This document shows positions 1 to 7,219 of a stretch of 44,572 nucleotides of DNA, in pieces; the first letter of the stretch is position 1; each line of letters starts with the position of its first letter. Under the pieces are notes generated by a model. The model saw only the letters and a list, made by a program, of their open reading frames with translations. It did no database searches and had not been told where the DNA came from. Location: positions 1 to 44,572 of the forward strand of contig CANQBT010000002.1 in NCBI GenBank assembly GCA_947589405.1, in the 5' to 3' direction. Made by a program: the position numbers and the translations under genes. Origin of the DNA: an uncultured Clostridia bacterium (lineage in GTDB: Bacteria; Bacillota; Clostridia; Lachnospirales; CAG-274).

Positions 1-948
1 CCATAATATCACCAGCCTTATTATTATTCCTGCTCCAAGACAGAGTAAAGACGACAAGTACAAAAGCCTGTTTGCCCTTTTTATATCTTCGGGGCATATT
101 TCATTGACTGCATCGCCTATTGTCGGCTTTTTATGCAGCACTCCGAAATAATACGCATCTCCGGCAAGCCTTAAACCAAGAGCGCCTGCGCATACCGCCT
201 CCGTATGGGCAGAGTTGGGGCTGCTGTGCTTATATCTGTCCCTTATATATATCCTTACTGCATTTTTATGGTCATAGCCCAACAGAAATGAAGCGACCAT
301 CATAAAAAAAGCGGAAAGCCTTGCAGGAATAATATTCATAACATCGTCAAGCCTTGCCGATGCCTTTCCTATACGGATATATTTTTCATCTCTGTAACCC
401 AGCATGGAATCAAGGGTATTTACAGTCTTGTATACCACTCCTCCTGCCGCTCCGAATATAAGCATATAAAACAGAGGAGCTATTACGCCGTCAGAGGTAT
501 TTTCCGCCACAGTTTCAACAGCAGCCCTTGCAATGCCCTTTTCGTCCAGACATTCCGTATCTCTGCCGACTATTCCAGAAACTGCCTTCCTTGCCTTTTC
601 TGTATCTCCACTTTCAAGGGCGCTGTACACAAGAAGGCTCTCTTTATTAAGGGATCTGAGAGCAAGCATATAAAAGCATATTATGCTCTCTGCGGCTATA
701 CCCGCATAAAGGCTTATGCTGTAGGCTATATGCAAAACAATAAGCGCAGCGGCAAGACTTATCCCTATCGTAAGGGCTGCTATTATAATGCCGCCTGCAA
801 TAAGTCCCTTACCCTTGAATATTCCCCTTACCGTCTTTTCCTCAAATGAAATAAGACTGCCTATCCATCTTATAGGATGAGGCAGCAAATAGGGATCGCC
901 TATTATAATATCCAGCAAAAAGCCTGTCACAACAGGAATCACATTCAT
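1..948 (-). CDS. cbiB: Adenosylcobinamide-phosphate synthase CbiB/CobD (3' end cut by window edge)
   Basis: This is an integral membrane enzyme of late cobalamin synthesis. It joins an aminopropanol side chain to adenosylcobyric acid, giving adenosylcobinamide (phosphate). I translated it directly because the frame runs off the left edge: 316 codons are visible with no stop. The N-terminus reads MNVIPVVTGFLLDIIIGDP, and GDPxxLPHPIRWIG with several hydrophobic segments follows, as is typical of CbiB. NTSDGVIAPLFY near residue 150 is another family signature. The family is about 310-320 residues long, so only the last few residues and the stop should be missing. The ATG at 948 lies three bases past the cobC stop, so it is translated as the last visible gene of the cobS-cobU-cobC-cbiB operon. 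Confidence in the family is high; the exact C-terminus is unseen. Confidence 0.93.
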   Translation of the reverse strand, partial: MNVIPVVTGFLLDIIIGDPYLLPHPIRWIGSLISFEEKTVRGIFKGKGLIAGGIIIAALTIGISLAAALIVLHIAYSISLYAGIAAESIICFYMLALRSLNKESLLVYSALESGDTEKARKAVSGIVGRDTECLDEKGIARAAVETVAENTSDGVIAPLFYMLIFGAAGGVVYKTVNTLDSMLGYRDEKYIRIGKASARLDDVMNIIPARLSAFFMMVASFLLGYDHKNAVRIYIRDRYKHSSPNSAHTEAVCAGALGLRLAGDAYYFGVLHKKPTIGDAVNEICPEDIKRANRLLYLSSLLCLGAGIIIRLVILW

Positions 949-951
949 TTC

Positions 952-1506
952 TTACTCCAATTTACGTATTACACTTATTTTTCCGCTATCGTATTCACAT
1001 TCATAGCCCTGACCGTTTTTAAGAAGGAAGCTGTAAAAATCCTGACCTGTAAGGGCGCTGAGCACAGCCATGACCGTACCTCCGTGTACCACAAAGGCTG
1101 CTGTGTCACAATCCCGACCTTCCAAAGCCCTTTTAAATGCCGTAACACAGCGTTCTGTAAATTCCTTCTTTGTTTCGCCCTTCGGCACATCGGATTCACA
1201 GTTTGTTTCAAGCCATTTTATGTAGCAAGGCTCTTCCTTAAGCTCTTCATGAGTCTTGTTTTCAAAAATACCGAAATTCATTTCCCTAAGTCCTTCAATT
1301 ATAATATCCGGCGGCTTGTTGTATATAAGCCCCGCAGTTTCAACGCACCTTTTGAGAGGACTTGAAAACACAATATCGGCTTTTGGATATTTCCTTGACC
1401 TTATCTCCTCTGTACCTTCATCGCTTAGACCTTCGTCTGTAACGCCTATAAGCCTTCCCTGAGCATTTCCGTATGTCTTTCCGTGACGAATTAAAATTAC
1501 CTTCAT
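952..1506 (-). CDS. cobC: Histidine phosphatase, probable alpha-ribazole phosphatase CobC
   Basis: A 184-residue phosphoglycerate-mutase-fold phosphatase. MKVILIRHGKTYGNAQGR carries the RHG catalytic histidine, and SSPLKRCVETA and FVVHGGTVMAVL supply the second arginine and second histidine of the active site. Many histidine phosphatases look alike. The CobC call (removal of phosphate from alpha-ribazole-5'-phosphate, or from adenosylcobalamin-phosphate) rests on its place between cobU and cbiB. An upstream in-frame start at 1578 would add 24 residues lying inside cobU, so I chose the ATG at 1506. This start overlaps the cobU TGA by the classic ATGA arrangement, implying translational coupling. 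Confidence 0.88.
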   Translation of the reverse strand: MKVILIRHGKTYGNAQGRLIGVTDEGLSDEGTEEIRSRKYPKADIVFSSPLKRCVETAGLIYNKPPDIIIEGLREMNFGIFENKTHEELKEEPCYIKWLETNCESDVPKGETKKEFTERCVTAFKRALEGRDCDTAAFVVHGGTVMAVLSALTGQDFYSFLLKNGQGYECEYDSGKISVIRKLE

Positions 1507-1862
1507 TTTATTACCTGCCCGATACCGCAAATTATCCTGACAACGCCTTCGCTTTTTTCCGCCAGTATGCACATACATCTGCCGACGGTTTCTCTGTATA
1601 TAGTATCTTCTCTGTCTATAGGAACGATGCCGCAGCCTGTTTCATCGCCTATTACCGCATCGGCGCTCAGCTCTCTTGTAAATCCTATAGGATCCTTCCC
1701 CATAGCCATGAGTCTTTTCACAACAATGTTGTATTTATTGATAATATCATATTCCTCTATATTTTCTATACTGTCCTTTTCTCCGTTAAATACACGGCCC
1801 TTATGCCTTTTAAGCACATAGCTCAGCTTACTCTGACCGAAGCCTCCCGTATAGAGCATCAT
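1503..1862 (-). CDS. cobU: Short CobU-like adenosylcobinamide kinase/guanylyltransferase
   Basis: 119 residues, clearly shorter than the roughly 170-180 of canonical CobU. The C-terminal half matches the family: GDETGCGIVPIDRED, then IYRETVGRCMCILAEKSEGV and a GIGQVIK end, comparable to the E.GxGIVP...R..AGR....A motifs of CobU. The N-terminus has YTGGFGQSK where canonical CobU has a GGxxSGKS-type P-loop. The middle part, which in CobU contains the guanylylated histidine region, is largely absent. Short clostridial CobU-like proteins with altered loops exist, to my recollection, so this may be a working lineage variant. It starts at ATG 1862 (ATGA overlap with cobS; a second ATG follows at 1859) and ends overlapping cobC. 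Whether it keeps kinase activity is uncertain. Confidence 0.75.
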   Translation of the reverse strand: MMLYTGGFGQSKLSYVLKRHKGRVFNGEKDSIENIEEYDIINKYNIVVKRLMAMGKDPIGFTRELSADAVIGDETGCGIVPIDREDTIYRETVGRCMCILAEKSEGVVRIICGIGQVIK

Positions 1863-2617
1863 ACTACAACACCGCCTATTGCTATGGCAAGCAGGCATAT
1901 AAGCTCTCCCACGCTGATATAAAAGCCTGCCGGATCTCCCGATACTCCTCCGAATTTTTTGAGCACCGTCCTTCTGAAAAAGATCTGGAAGAGAATAAGC
2001 AATACCACCGATACAAGAGAAGGCACAACTCTTGAGCACTCCATAGCTCCGAGAGAGCCCATTATCCACACTACCGTTATAATAGAAGTGACCACCGTCA
2101 TATTGTGTTCGGTAAGTGAATAAAGAAGTCCCGATTTTTTGGAAAACTCTGTGCTTGTAATAAACACCACCGCCATAGCACGCACAAGCACATAAGCAGC
2201 GCATATGCATATGACAGAAGCGGTATCGCCGTAAAGCTGAGTAAAGGCTCCGAAATACAGCAGAAAATATACGATCGTATATATTATGGCAAAGGCTCCT
2301 ATATGTGGATCCGCAAGCACAGCCTGCATTTTTTCCTTGTCCCCATGAGATGAAAGAGCATCGCAGGTATCCATAAAGCCGTCTATGTGAATACCGCCTG
2401 TAAGCACTACGGGGATCACCGCAGCAGCGGAACCGTATATAAAACTGCCTAACCCAAAATATACCGCCGCCATATGCCATGCATATTCAAGCAGCCCAAG
2501 AATAAGACCTATAAGCGGAAACCAGCAGAATATAAATCTCATGTTTTCCTTTTCCCAATCGACTCTTGGCATAGGTATTCTCGTAAATACCGAAAGCGCA
2601 ATTATAAGTGATCTCAT
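1859..2617 (-). CDS. cobS: Adenosylcobinamide-GDP ribazoletransferase (cobalamin synthase) CobS
   Basis: A 252-residue polytopic membrane enzyme that condenses adenosylcobinamide-GDP with alpha-ribazole (phosphate), the last joining step of cobalamin synthesis. Family marks: an N-terminus with FTRIPMPR, FPLIGLILGLLEY, and the motif GGIHIDGFMDTCDAL followed by HGDKEKMQAVLADPHIGAF, the acidic metal and substrate region of CobS. Several hydrophobic helices follow. The ATG at 2617 is preceded by an AGGGAGGA ribosome binding site five bases away. An in-frame ATG at 2671 would translate through the leader hairpin, so I did not use it. It is the first gene of the operon, directly after a consensus promoter and a hairpin. 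Confidence 0.93.
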   Translation of the reverse strand: MRSLIIALSVFTRIPMPRVDWEKENMRFIFCWFPLIGLILGLLEYAWHMAAVYFGLGSFIYGSAAAVIPVVLTGGIHIDGFMDTCDALSSHGDKEKMQAVLADPHIGAFAIIYTIVYFLLYFGAFTQLYGDTASVICICAAYVLVRAMAVVFITSTEFSKKSGLLYSLTEHNMTVVTSIITVVWIMGSLGAMECSRVVPSLVSVVLLILFQIFFRRTVLKKFGGVSGDPAGFYISVGELICLLAIAIGGVVV

Positions 2618-2630
2618 AAAATCCTCCCTG

Positions 2631-2661
2631 AAAAAAACAGGACTGTCCTTAGGACAGCCCC
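2631..2661 (-). terminator. Terminator-like hairpin in the cobS leader (possible attenuator)
   Basis: Read on the minus strand, GGGGCTGTCC-TAA-GGACAGTCCT forms a ten-pair stem (two G.U pairs), followed by G and seven U residues. The U tract ends two bases before the AGGGAGGA site of cobS. It lies downstream of the promoter at 2682-2710, so it would stop or gate transcription of the cob operon rather than only end the gene upstream. Function as an attenuator is inferred. Confidence 0.7.
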
Positions 2662-2681
2662 TATGGTTCATCTTTAAAAAT

Positions 2682-2710
2682 ATTATACATTATACTTCTT
2701 TCGGTGTCAA
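2682..2710 (-). promoter_or_regulatory. Consensus sigma-A promoter of the cob operon
   Basis: On the minus strand TTGACA (2710-2705) and TATAAT (2687-2682) are separated by exactly 17 bases, a perfect match to consensus. It sits just after the stop of the DUF3793 gene. The expected transcription start is near 2675, giving a leader of about 58 nt before cobS. That space is too short for a cobalamin riboswitch, and none is recognisable. Confidence 0.8.
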
Positions 2711-2716
2711 GAATAC

Positions 2717-3253
2717 CTATATGCCTACTACGAATTTTTCAAAGGGCCTTCCCTGACTGAAAAGTTGAGAATATATGCGTGTACATCTGGAATAAATATT
2801 AAATTTCTTTTTTGCCTCCTCTGCATTGCCATATACCTTCCAATATCCGCAAAGCAAAGCGTTTTCTCCCTTGTTCTCAATAAAGCCCTCTACATCTTCG
2901 GGAGGATAGCTCAGAAAAAGACCTATCTCATGAGGGAAGCTTTCGCAGCATACTATCCTTTCCTTAAGATGCTCGATGCGATCAATACAGCCGCCGTAAT
3001 ACCCAAGCCCTTCCATAAGCTCTTTACATTTTGGTCTGCTCAGATCATAGTCAAGCCTTTTTCTGCGATATACATATATAAGGGCAGCCTTCCGTCTTTT
3101 TGCAAGCACGGTCACATATATGTCCCTGTTGTTGAATTTGCCGTTTATACGTCTTATCTCCTCTTCGGCAATGGAAATATCCATATTGAAAATACTGCCT
3201 GTCTTTATTCCTGCAAGAGTAGGCGCACAGAAGCTTATAAGCTTATCCTCCAT
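2717..3253 (-). CDS. DUF3793 family protein
   Basis: 178 residues, soluble, with no signal peptide or membrane segment. It matches DUF3793, a clostridial family of unknown function: an N-terminal APTLAGIKTGSIFNM segment, then FPHEIGLFLSYPPEDVEGFI, and a GYWKVYGNAEEAKKKF region near the C-terminus. Members often sit next to metal, flavodoxin or transport genes, but their biochemical role is not established. Here it lies between the MATE exporter and the cob operon. The ATG at 3253 has an AGGAG-type site about nine bases upstream. The cob promoter begins within ten bases of its stop codon, so its transcript may run into the cob genes or end at the hairpin at 2631-2661. Confidence 0.85.
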   Translation of the reverse strand: MEDKLISFCAPTLAGIKTGSIFNMDISIAEEEIRRINGKFNNRDIYVTVLAKRRKAALIYVYRRKRLDYDLSRPKCKELMEGLGYYGGCIDRIEHLKERIVCCESFPHEIGLFLSYPPEDVEGFIENKGENALLCGYWKVYGNAEEAKKKFNIYSRCTRIYSQLFSQGRPFEKFVVGI

Positions 3254-3305
3254 GCCATTTCTCTCCTCTCGGTCATACTATATGATAATTATCCCCATTT
3301 ATATT

Positions 3306-3346
3306 AAAAAAATCCGATCGGAGCATTCCGATCGGATCATTTTTAT
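3306..3346 (-). terminator. Intrinsic terminator after the MATE gene
   Basis: ATCCGATCGG and CCGATCGGAT form a perfect ten-pair stem around a six-base loop (3312-3337). On the minus strand it is followed by a run of seven U residues, just after the MATE stop codon at 3363. Confidence 0.85.
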
Positions 3347-3362
3347 TTTATCATATATTTAT

Positions 3363-4742
3363 TTATACAGGCTCTGCTCCGTCCTCAGGCAATGACCTTA
3401 TAAACTGAGCGGCTATGGGTATTACTGTTAAAAATGTCATAAAATCCGCAATAGGCTGTGCCGTCTGTACTCCAAGCACACCTATGAAATAAGGCAATAT
3501 GGCTATTATTGGAAGGAAATACAGTCCGCTTCTCAGTATTGCCGTAAATGTGGCTCGTCCGCTTTTTCCTACGCTTTGGAAAAGCATATTTGAGCAGACG
3601 CACACAGGCTGTACAAAAAGAGCAAGACAATGTACCCTCATTGCAAGAGTTCCTATTTCTATAACGGCAGGGTCATCTCTGAACACGGATATGACTCCCC
3701 CTGAGAATATAAGCCCTATTACGGCTAATGTACCTATAAGAGTGCCTCCTGCTGCCATTGTGAAGAAATAGCCGTTTTTGACACGTGAGTATTTTCTTGC
3801 GCCATAGTTATAGCCTGCAACAGGCTGGAAGCCCTGACCTATGCCTAATCCCACAGCAAATATAAACATATTTATCCTGCTTACTATACTCATGGCTGCA
3901 ACTGCCGCATCTCCGCCAAAGGCTGCCGCCTGATTGTTAAGAAGCATTGTTGCAATGCTGGCAAAGCCCTGTCTTGCCATAGAAGGGAAGCCTGTCTTTA
4001 TTATTTCCACCAGCTTGCCAAAGGGCCTTCCCAGATTTCTGACAGAAAGCTTGCTCTGTGTTTTGCCGCTAAGAAACATGAAAAGCAGTATTGAAAAGCT
4101 TATGAGCTGTGAAAGAGCAGTAGAAAGACCTGCGCCTGAAATACCCATATGGCATTTGAACATGAATATAGGGTCGCCTATCATATTGAGTATACCGCCT
4201 GTAGTAAGACCTATCATGGCAAAGAAGGCCTTGCCCTCGTATCTCAGAATATTATTGAGCACAAAGCTTGCCGCCATAAAGGGTGCAGACAGAAGTATGT
4301 ACACGGCATAGTCCCTTGCAAACTCCAGTATAGTAGGAGTAGAGCCGAGAAATGTAAGCAAGGGATCCATAAATATAAAACCCAGTATCGTTATAAAAGC
4401 CCCCGAGATAAGAGCAGTCGCAAAGCTGACAGAAGCATATTTGCTGGCATTCTGTGGATCCTTTTGACCCAGATGCCTTGATATGAGGGAGCCTGCGCCC
4501 TGACCGTACATAAAGCCAAAGGCCTGTATTATAGACATAAGACCGAATACGATGCCTGTAGCACCGCTGGCGCTTGTGCTTCCAAGCTGACCTACAAAAA
4601 AGGTGTCAGCCATATTGTATATATTTGTAATAAGCATACTTATAGTAGTAGGTATGCCCAGCTCTATAATAAGTCTTGGTATAGGCGTTTCGGTCATTCT
4701 TTTATACTGAGCGTCAGCGCTTGACATAGTACCTGAAGCCAT
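3363..4742 (-). CDS. MATE family efflux transporter
   Basis: 459 residues with about twelve hydrophobic helices in two similar halves, as in multidrug and toxin extrusion proteins that export cationic compounds using Na+ or H+ gradients. Seen motifs: a PIPRLIIELGIPTTISML start of helix 1, NMADTFFVGQLG, GQGAGSLISRHLG, and in the second half GIGQGFQPVAGYNYGARKY, all typical of the family. The longest frame begins at 4820, but the ATG at 4742 follows AGGGAGGT at good spacing and gives the usual family start, so I use it. It follows the tRNA-Ser terminator with only about 50 bases between. No clear promoter of its own is visible. Substrate unknown. Confidence 0.92.
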   Translation of the reverse strand: MASGTMSSADAQYKRMTETPIPRLIIELGIPTTISMLITNIYNMADTFFVGQLGSTSASGATGIVFGLMSIIQAFGFMYGQGAGSLISRHLGQKDPQNASKYASVSFATALISGAFITILGFIFMDPLLTFLGSTPTILEFARDYAVYILLSAPFMAASFVLNNILRYEGKAFFAMIGLTTGGILNMIGDPIFMFKCHMGISGAGLSTALSQLISFSILLFMFLSGKTQSKLSVRNLGRPFGKLVEIIKTGFPSMARQGFASIATMLLNNQAAAFGGDAAVAAMSIVSRINMFIFAVGLGIGQGFQPVAGYNYGARKYSRVKNGYFFTMAAGGTLIGTLAVIGLIFSGGVISVFRDDPAVIEIGTLAMRVHCLALFVQPVCVCSNMLFQSVGKSGRATFTAILRSGLYFLPIIAILPYFIGVLGVQTAQPIADFMTFLTVIPIAAQFIRSLPEDGAEPV

Positions 4743-4790
4743 TATATTACCTCCCTCTGTATAAATTGTAAGGCATCTAACAATCTGTGC

Positions 4791-4828
4791 AAAAAATAAG
4801 CTGCTGCACTTTATAAGCACAACAGCTC
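4791..4828 (-). terminator. Intrinsic terminator after tRNA-Ser
   Basis: On the minus strand AGCTGTTGTGC and GTGCAGCAGCT form an eleven-pair stem (three wobble pairs) with a seven-base loop, followed by TATTTTTT. It begins a few bases after the 3' end of the tRNA. Confidence 0.75.
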
Positions 4829-4833
4829 TTTAA

Positions 4834-4921
4834 CGGAGTAGGAGAGATTTGAACTCTCGCGCCGCGTTAACGACCTACTCCCTTAGCAGGGGAGCCTCTT
4901 CAGCCACTTGAGTACTACTCC
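4834..4921 (-). tRNA. tRNA-Ser (anticodon GCT)
   Basis: On the minus strand the 88-nt gene starts GGAGTAG and ends CTACTCC plus discriminator G, giving a seven-pair acceptor stem. The anticodon arm is CTCCC-CTGCTAA-GGGAG, with GCT at 4887-4885 reading AGC/AGU serine codons. A long variable arm and a GTTCAAATC T-loop are present, as expected of a class II serine tRNA. CCA is not encoded (TTA follows the discriminator). Confidence 0.96.
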
Positions 4922-4964
4922 ATAGTTCTGATACTGTAATCCACATCAATCACAGTGCTTAATT

Positions 4965-4993
4965 ATTATACATCATAAAAAATATTATGTCAA
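4965..4993 (-). promoter_or_regulatory. Consensus promoter for tRNA-Ser
   Basis: On the minus strand TTGACA (4993-4988) and TATAAT (4970-4965) lie 17 bases apart. A start near 4958 would leave a leader of about 37 nt before the tRNA. Confidence 0.8.
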
Positions 4994-5070
4994 GAAAATT
5001 TTTATATATCTATGCTATTATAATGCAAAATAACAGCCTGCATAACAGTACCGAATTAAATTTTCCCTCT

Positions 5071-5958
5071 TTATATATATTTATTCACAAACCTTAAAGC
5101 GGTTTTTACGCTTTCTTTTCCAAAGCCTGTACGGATCCCCCTCACATATTCGCTGTCGGTATGAGATGTGACCCATGCAAGAAGCTGTATCCTTCTCAGC
5201 AAAATAAATGTATCGGCTATTTCCTTATCCTCGTCACAAAGGGCGGATATTGTTTCATAGCCCATAAACCATGCATTTTTAAGGGCTTCTATATTTTGGG
5301 AATTTTCCATAAAGCTGAGAGCGGAAGCCAGATCCTGAATAAAATATCCGTAACCGCAGTCGTCAAAGTCTATGGCATAATATTTGCCGTTTTCAATTAT
5401 ATTCGTGATCCTAAGATCTGCATGGATAAGTCCGTACTTTTTGGAATCATAGCTTCTTATATTGTTTTCTGCAATGCTCAGAGCCCTTTCTGTTAAGTCA
5501 ATATCCTCTTGTGAAAGCTCTGTATTTTCACGCCAATCTCCCCATATACCCTTTTTACCTGTCATATTTTCCATACTCCACACAGGGCGGTCAAGGTCTG
5601 CGTATGCAAATCTATGGAGAAGAGCCGCTGTTTTCCCTATGTTGTAAAGCGCCCATTCATCGTTGTATTCAGGCATTTTTCCCTCTATATATCTGAAAAA
5701 TACGCAAAAATAGCCCTCTATCTCCAGTATCCTTGACACAGGCTGCGCATAGCTCACGCCCTTTATCATGCTCAGCCATTCAAGCTCAGACTCAAGCTGT
5801 GAGCGTGTTCTGTAGCCCTTCCGTGATATTCTGAGAGTATAAAGAGGCACATTTTCTTTTATAATAATGTAGGTCGTATTTTCTGAGGTCTGATGAAAAA
5901 CAGGGGTACAGTCTTTAAAGCCTGCTTTTTCAAGAGCCTTTTCTGCAATTTTGATCAT
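5071..5958 (-). CDS. Aminoglycoside phosphotransferase (APH)-fold kinase
   Basis: 295 residues of the APH/choline kinase/homoserine kinase II superfamily, cytoplasmic. The Brenner box reads LIHADLRITNII (catalytic Asp and Asn) and is followed by AIDFDDCGYG, the metal-binding DFD. The N-lobe has TTYIIIKENVPLYTLRIS, with no obvious canonical VAIK lysine. The spacing and length fit small-molecule kinases of this fold; the substrate (antibiotic, choline, homoserine or sugar) cannot be told from sequence. Its ATG at 5958 lies two bases from the stop of the chromate-transporter gene, so the three genes 7068-5071 form one operon. The long spacer after it (to 4993) carries the next promoter. Confidence 0.85.
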   Translation of the reverse strand: MIKIAEKALEKAGFKDCTPVFHQTSENTTYIIIKENVPLYTLRISRKGYRTRSQLESELEWLSMIKGVSYAQPVSRILEIEGYFCVFFRYIEGKMPEYNDEWALYNIGKTAALLHRFAYADLDRPVWSMENMTGKKGIWGDWRENTELSQEDIDLTERALSIAENNIRSYDSKKYGLIHADLRITNIIENGKYYAIDFDDCGYGYFIQDLASALSFMENSQNIEALKNAWFMGYETISALCDEDKEIADTFILLRRIQLLAWVTSHTDSEYVRGIRTGFGKESVKTALRFVNKYI

Positions 5959-5959
5959 A

Positions 5960-6529
5960 TCAGAATACTATAATGTTCCCTACTATTGCCGCTATGGCAA
6001 TATAGAAAACAGGGTGTTTTTTAAATTTCATCATACATATAAGGAGTATTGCGCCGAATATTACGGACTTTATTTTGAACAGATCCGTAAAACTGCCTGT
6101 TTCCTGAAAGAGAGGTATATTCATAAGTGCTTCCTTTATTACTACAAAGGCAGCCGCCATTATAAGTCCTATTGAAGCGGGACGTATACCGTAAAATACA
6201 TTCTGCACAACGGTACTGTCCTTGAATCTCTCCAGAAACTTTGCAACTATCACTATTATTATGACAGAAGGCATAACAAGACCTATGGTAGTGGCAACGC
6301 CTCCAAGAGGACCTGCTATTATATTGCCTACATAGGTAGCCATATTTACGCCAAGCGCTCCGGGAGTAGACTCTGATACTGCCACCATGTCCAGAAGCTG
6401 AGAACGATTTACCCAATCCGGGTGAGTCACCGTAAGGTCGTAAAGAAAGGGAAGTGTAGCCAGACCTCCGCCTATGGCAAAAAGACCTATCTTGAAAAAT
6501 TCTATTATCAAAAGAATAAGCTGTGTCAT
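5960..6529 (-). CDS. Chromate transporter family protein, single-domain subunit 2
   Basis: 189 residues, one CHR domain, so half the size of the classical two-domain ChrA. The N-terminal signature FFKIGLFAIGGGLATLPFL and the later ESTPGALGVNMATYVG are diagnostic, with about six hydrophobic helices. It overlaps the preceding CHR gene by four bases. The pair should form a hetero-oligomer equivalent to full-length ChrA, known from other bacteria as short-chain CHR pairs. Chromate export is the named function of the family. In an anaerobe without other chromate genes the native anion may differ. Confidence 0.92.
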   Translation of the reverse strand: MTQLILLIIEFFKIGLFAIGGGLATLPFLYDLTVTHPDWVNRSQLLDMVAVSESTPGALGVNMATYVGNIIAGPLGGVATTIGLVMPSVIIIVIVAKFLERFKDSTVVQNVFYGIRPASIGLIMAAAFVVIKEALMNIPLFQETGSFTDLFKIKSVIFGAILLICMMKFKKHPVFYIAIAAIVGNIIVF

Positions 6530-7068
6530 TTTTCAGCCCCCTTCCATTTGCCTATGAAATAGCCTGCAATACCTGAGCATGCTATGAATATAACGGGACT
6601 TAATGGCGTAAATGCCGAAAGGACAAATACAATAATGCATATGACCAGTCCCGTCTTGTCCTTTACGGCGCTTTTCCAAAGCTTTACCGTTGCGTTTATT
6701 ATAAGCACAGCAACGCATATTCTTATGCCCGAAAACGCTCTTTCCACAAATGTAATATGGGCAAAGTTCTGCAAGAGTGACGAAATTATCATTATTATAA
6801 TAATGGAAGGCGTTACAAAGCCTGCCGTAGCGGCTATGGCGCCTGGAATGCCGGCTCTCTTGTTGCCTATAAATGTAGACGTATTTACCGCTATAACGCC
6901 GGGAGTACATTGACCTATGGCATAGTAATCCATTATCTCTTCCTTTTTTGCCCAGCCTTTCTTTTCTACTATTTCAGCCTCTATAATAGGAAGCATTGCA
7001 TAACCTCCGCCGAAGCATACGGCTCCCATTTTGCAGAATACCCAGTATAATTCAAGCAGTTCCTTCAT
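6526..7068 (-). CDS. Chromate transporter family protein, single-domain subunit 1
   Basis: 180 residues, one CHR domain. It has FCKMGAVCFGGGYAMLPII near the N-terminus and QCTPGVIAVNTSTFIG, the two hallmark CHR motifs, plus hydrophobic helices to the C-terminus. It is the first gene of a three-gene operon (subunit 1, subunit 2, APH-fold kinase) behind a promoter that overlaps an inverted repeat. The start at 7068 has an AAGGAGA-type site seven to eight bases upstream. Subunits 1 and 2 differ clearly in sequence, so they are old paralogues rather than a recent duplication. Confidence 0.92.
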   Translation of the reverse strand: MKELLELYWVFCKMGAVCFGGGYAMLPIIEAEIVEKKGWAKKEEIMDYYAIGQCTPGVIAVNTSTFIGNKRAGIPGAIAATAGFVTPSIIIIMIISSLLQNFAHITFVERAFSGIRICVAVLIINATVKLWKSAVKDKTGLVICIIVFVLSAFTPLSPVIFIACSGIAGYFIGKWKGAEK

Positions 7069-7098
7069 ATATATTCTCCTTATATTATGATTACAATT

Positions 7099-7127
7099 AT
7101 GTTATCCCATATTTTGACCAAAGTCAA
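7099..7127 (-). promoter_or_regulatory. Promoter of the chromate-transporter operon with overlapping inverted repeat
   Basis: On the minus strand TTGACT (7127-7122) and TAACAT (7104-7099) are 17 bases apart. The -35 box is half of an inverted repeat TTGAC-TTTG-GTCAA (7114-7127), a plausible operator. Which regulator would bind is unknown. Confidence 0.6.
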
Positions 7128-7219
7128 TTGCATTTTTTAATCTTTTTCTAATTTAACACATATTTTATTTTAATTTAACGCTGGTATCATATTGTCATAG
7201 CAAAGGAAAGAGGTGCTCT

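Noticed and set aside
877..1365. 162-residue plus-strand frame over cobC and cbiB
   Set aside because: Wholly inside two well-supported minus-strand genes, without a ribosome site or recognisable motifs.
1503..2480. Long 325-residue minus-strand frame covering cobS and cobU
   Set aside because: Only its C-terminal 119 residues are CobU-like; the rest is antisense-like, Cys/Arg-rich translation of cobS in the wrong frame.
2618..2671. N-terminal 18-residue extension of CobS from the ATG at 2671
   Set aside because: It would translate the hairpin; a strong AGGGAGGA site and the normal family start favour 2617. It is mentioned as a possible leader only.
2618..2716. Cobalamin riboswitch before cobS
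   Set aside because: The whole gap is about 100 bases, too short, and no B12-box-like conserved core is visible.
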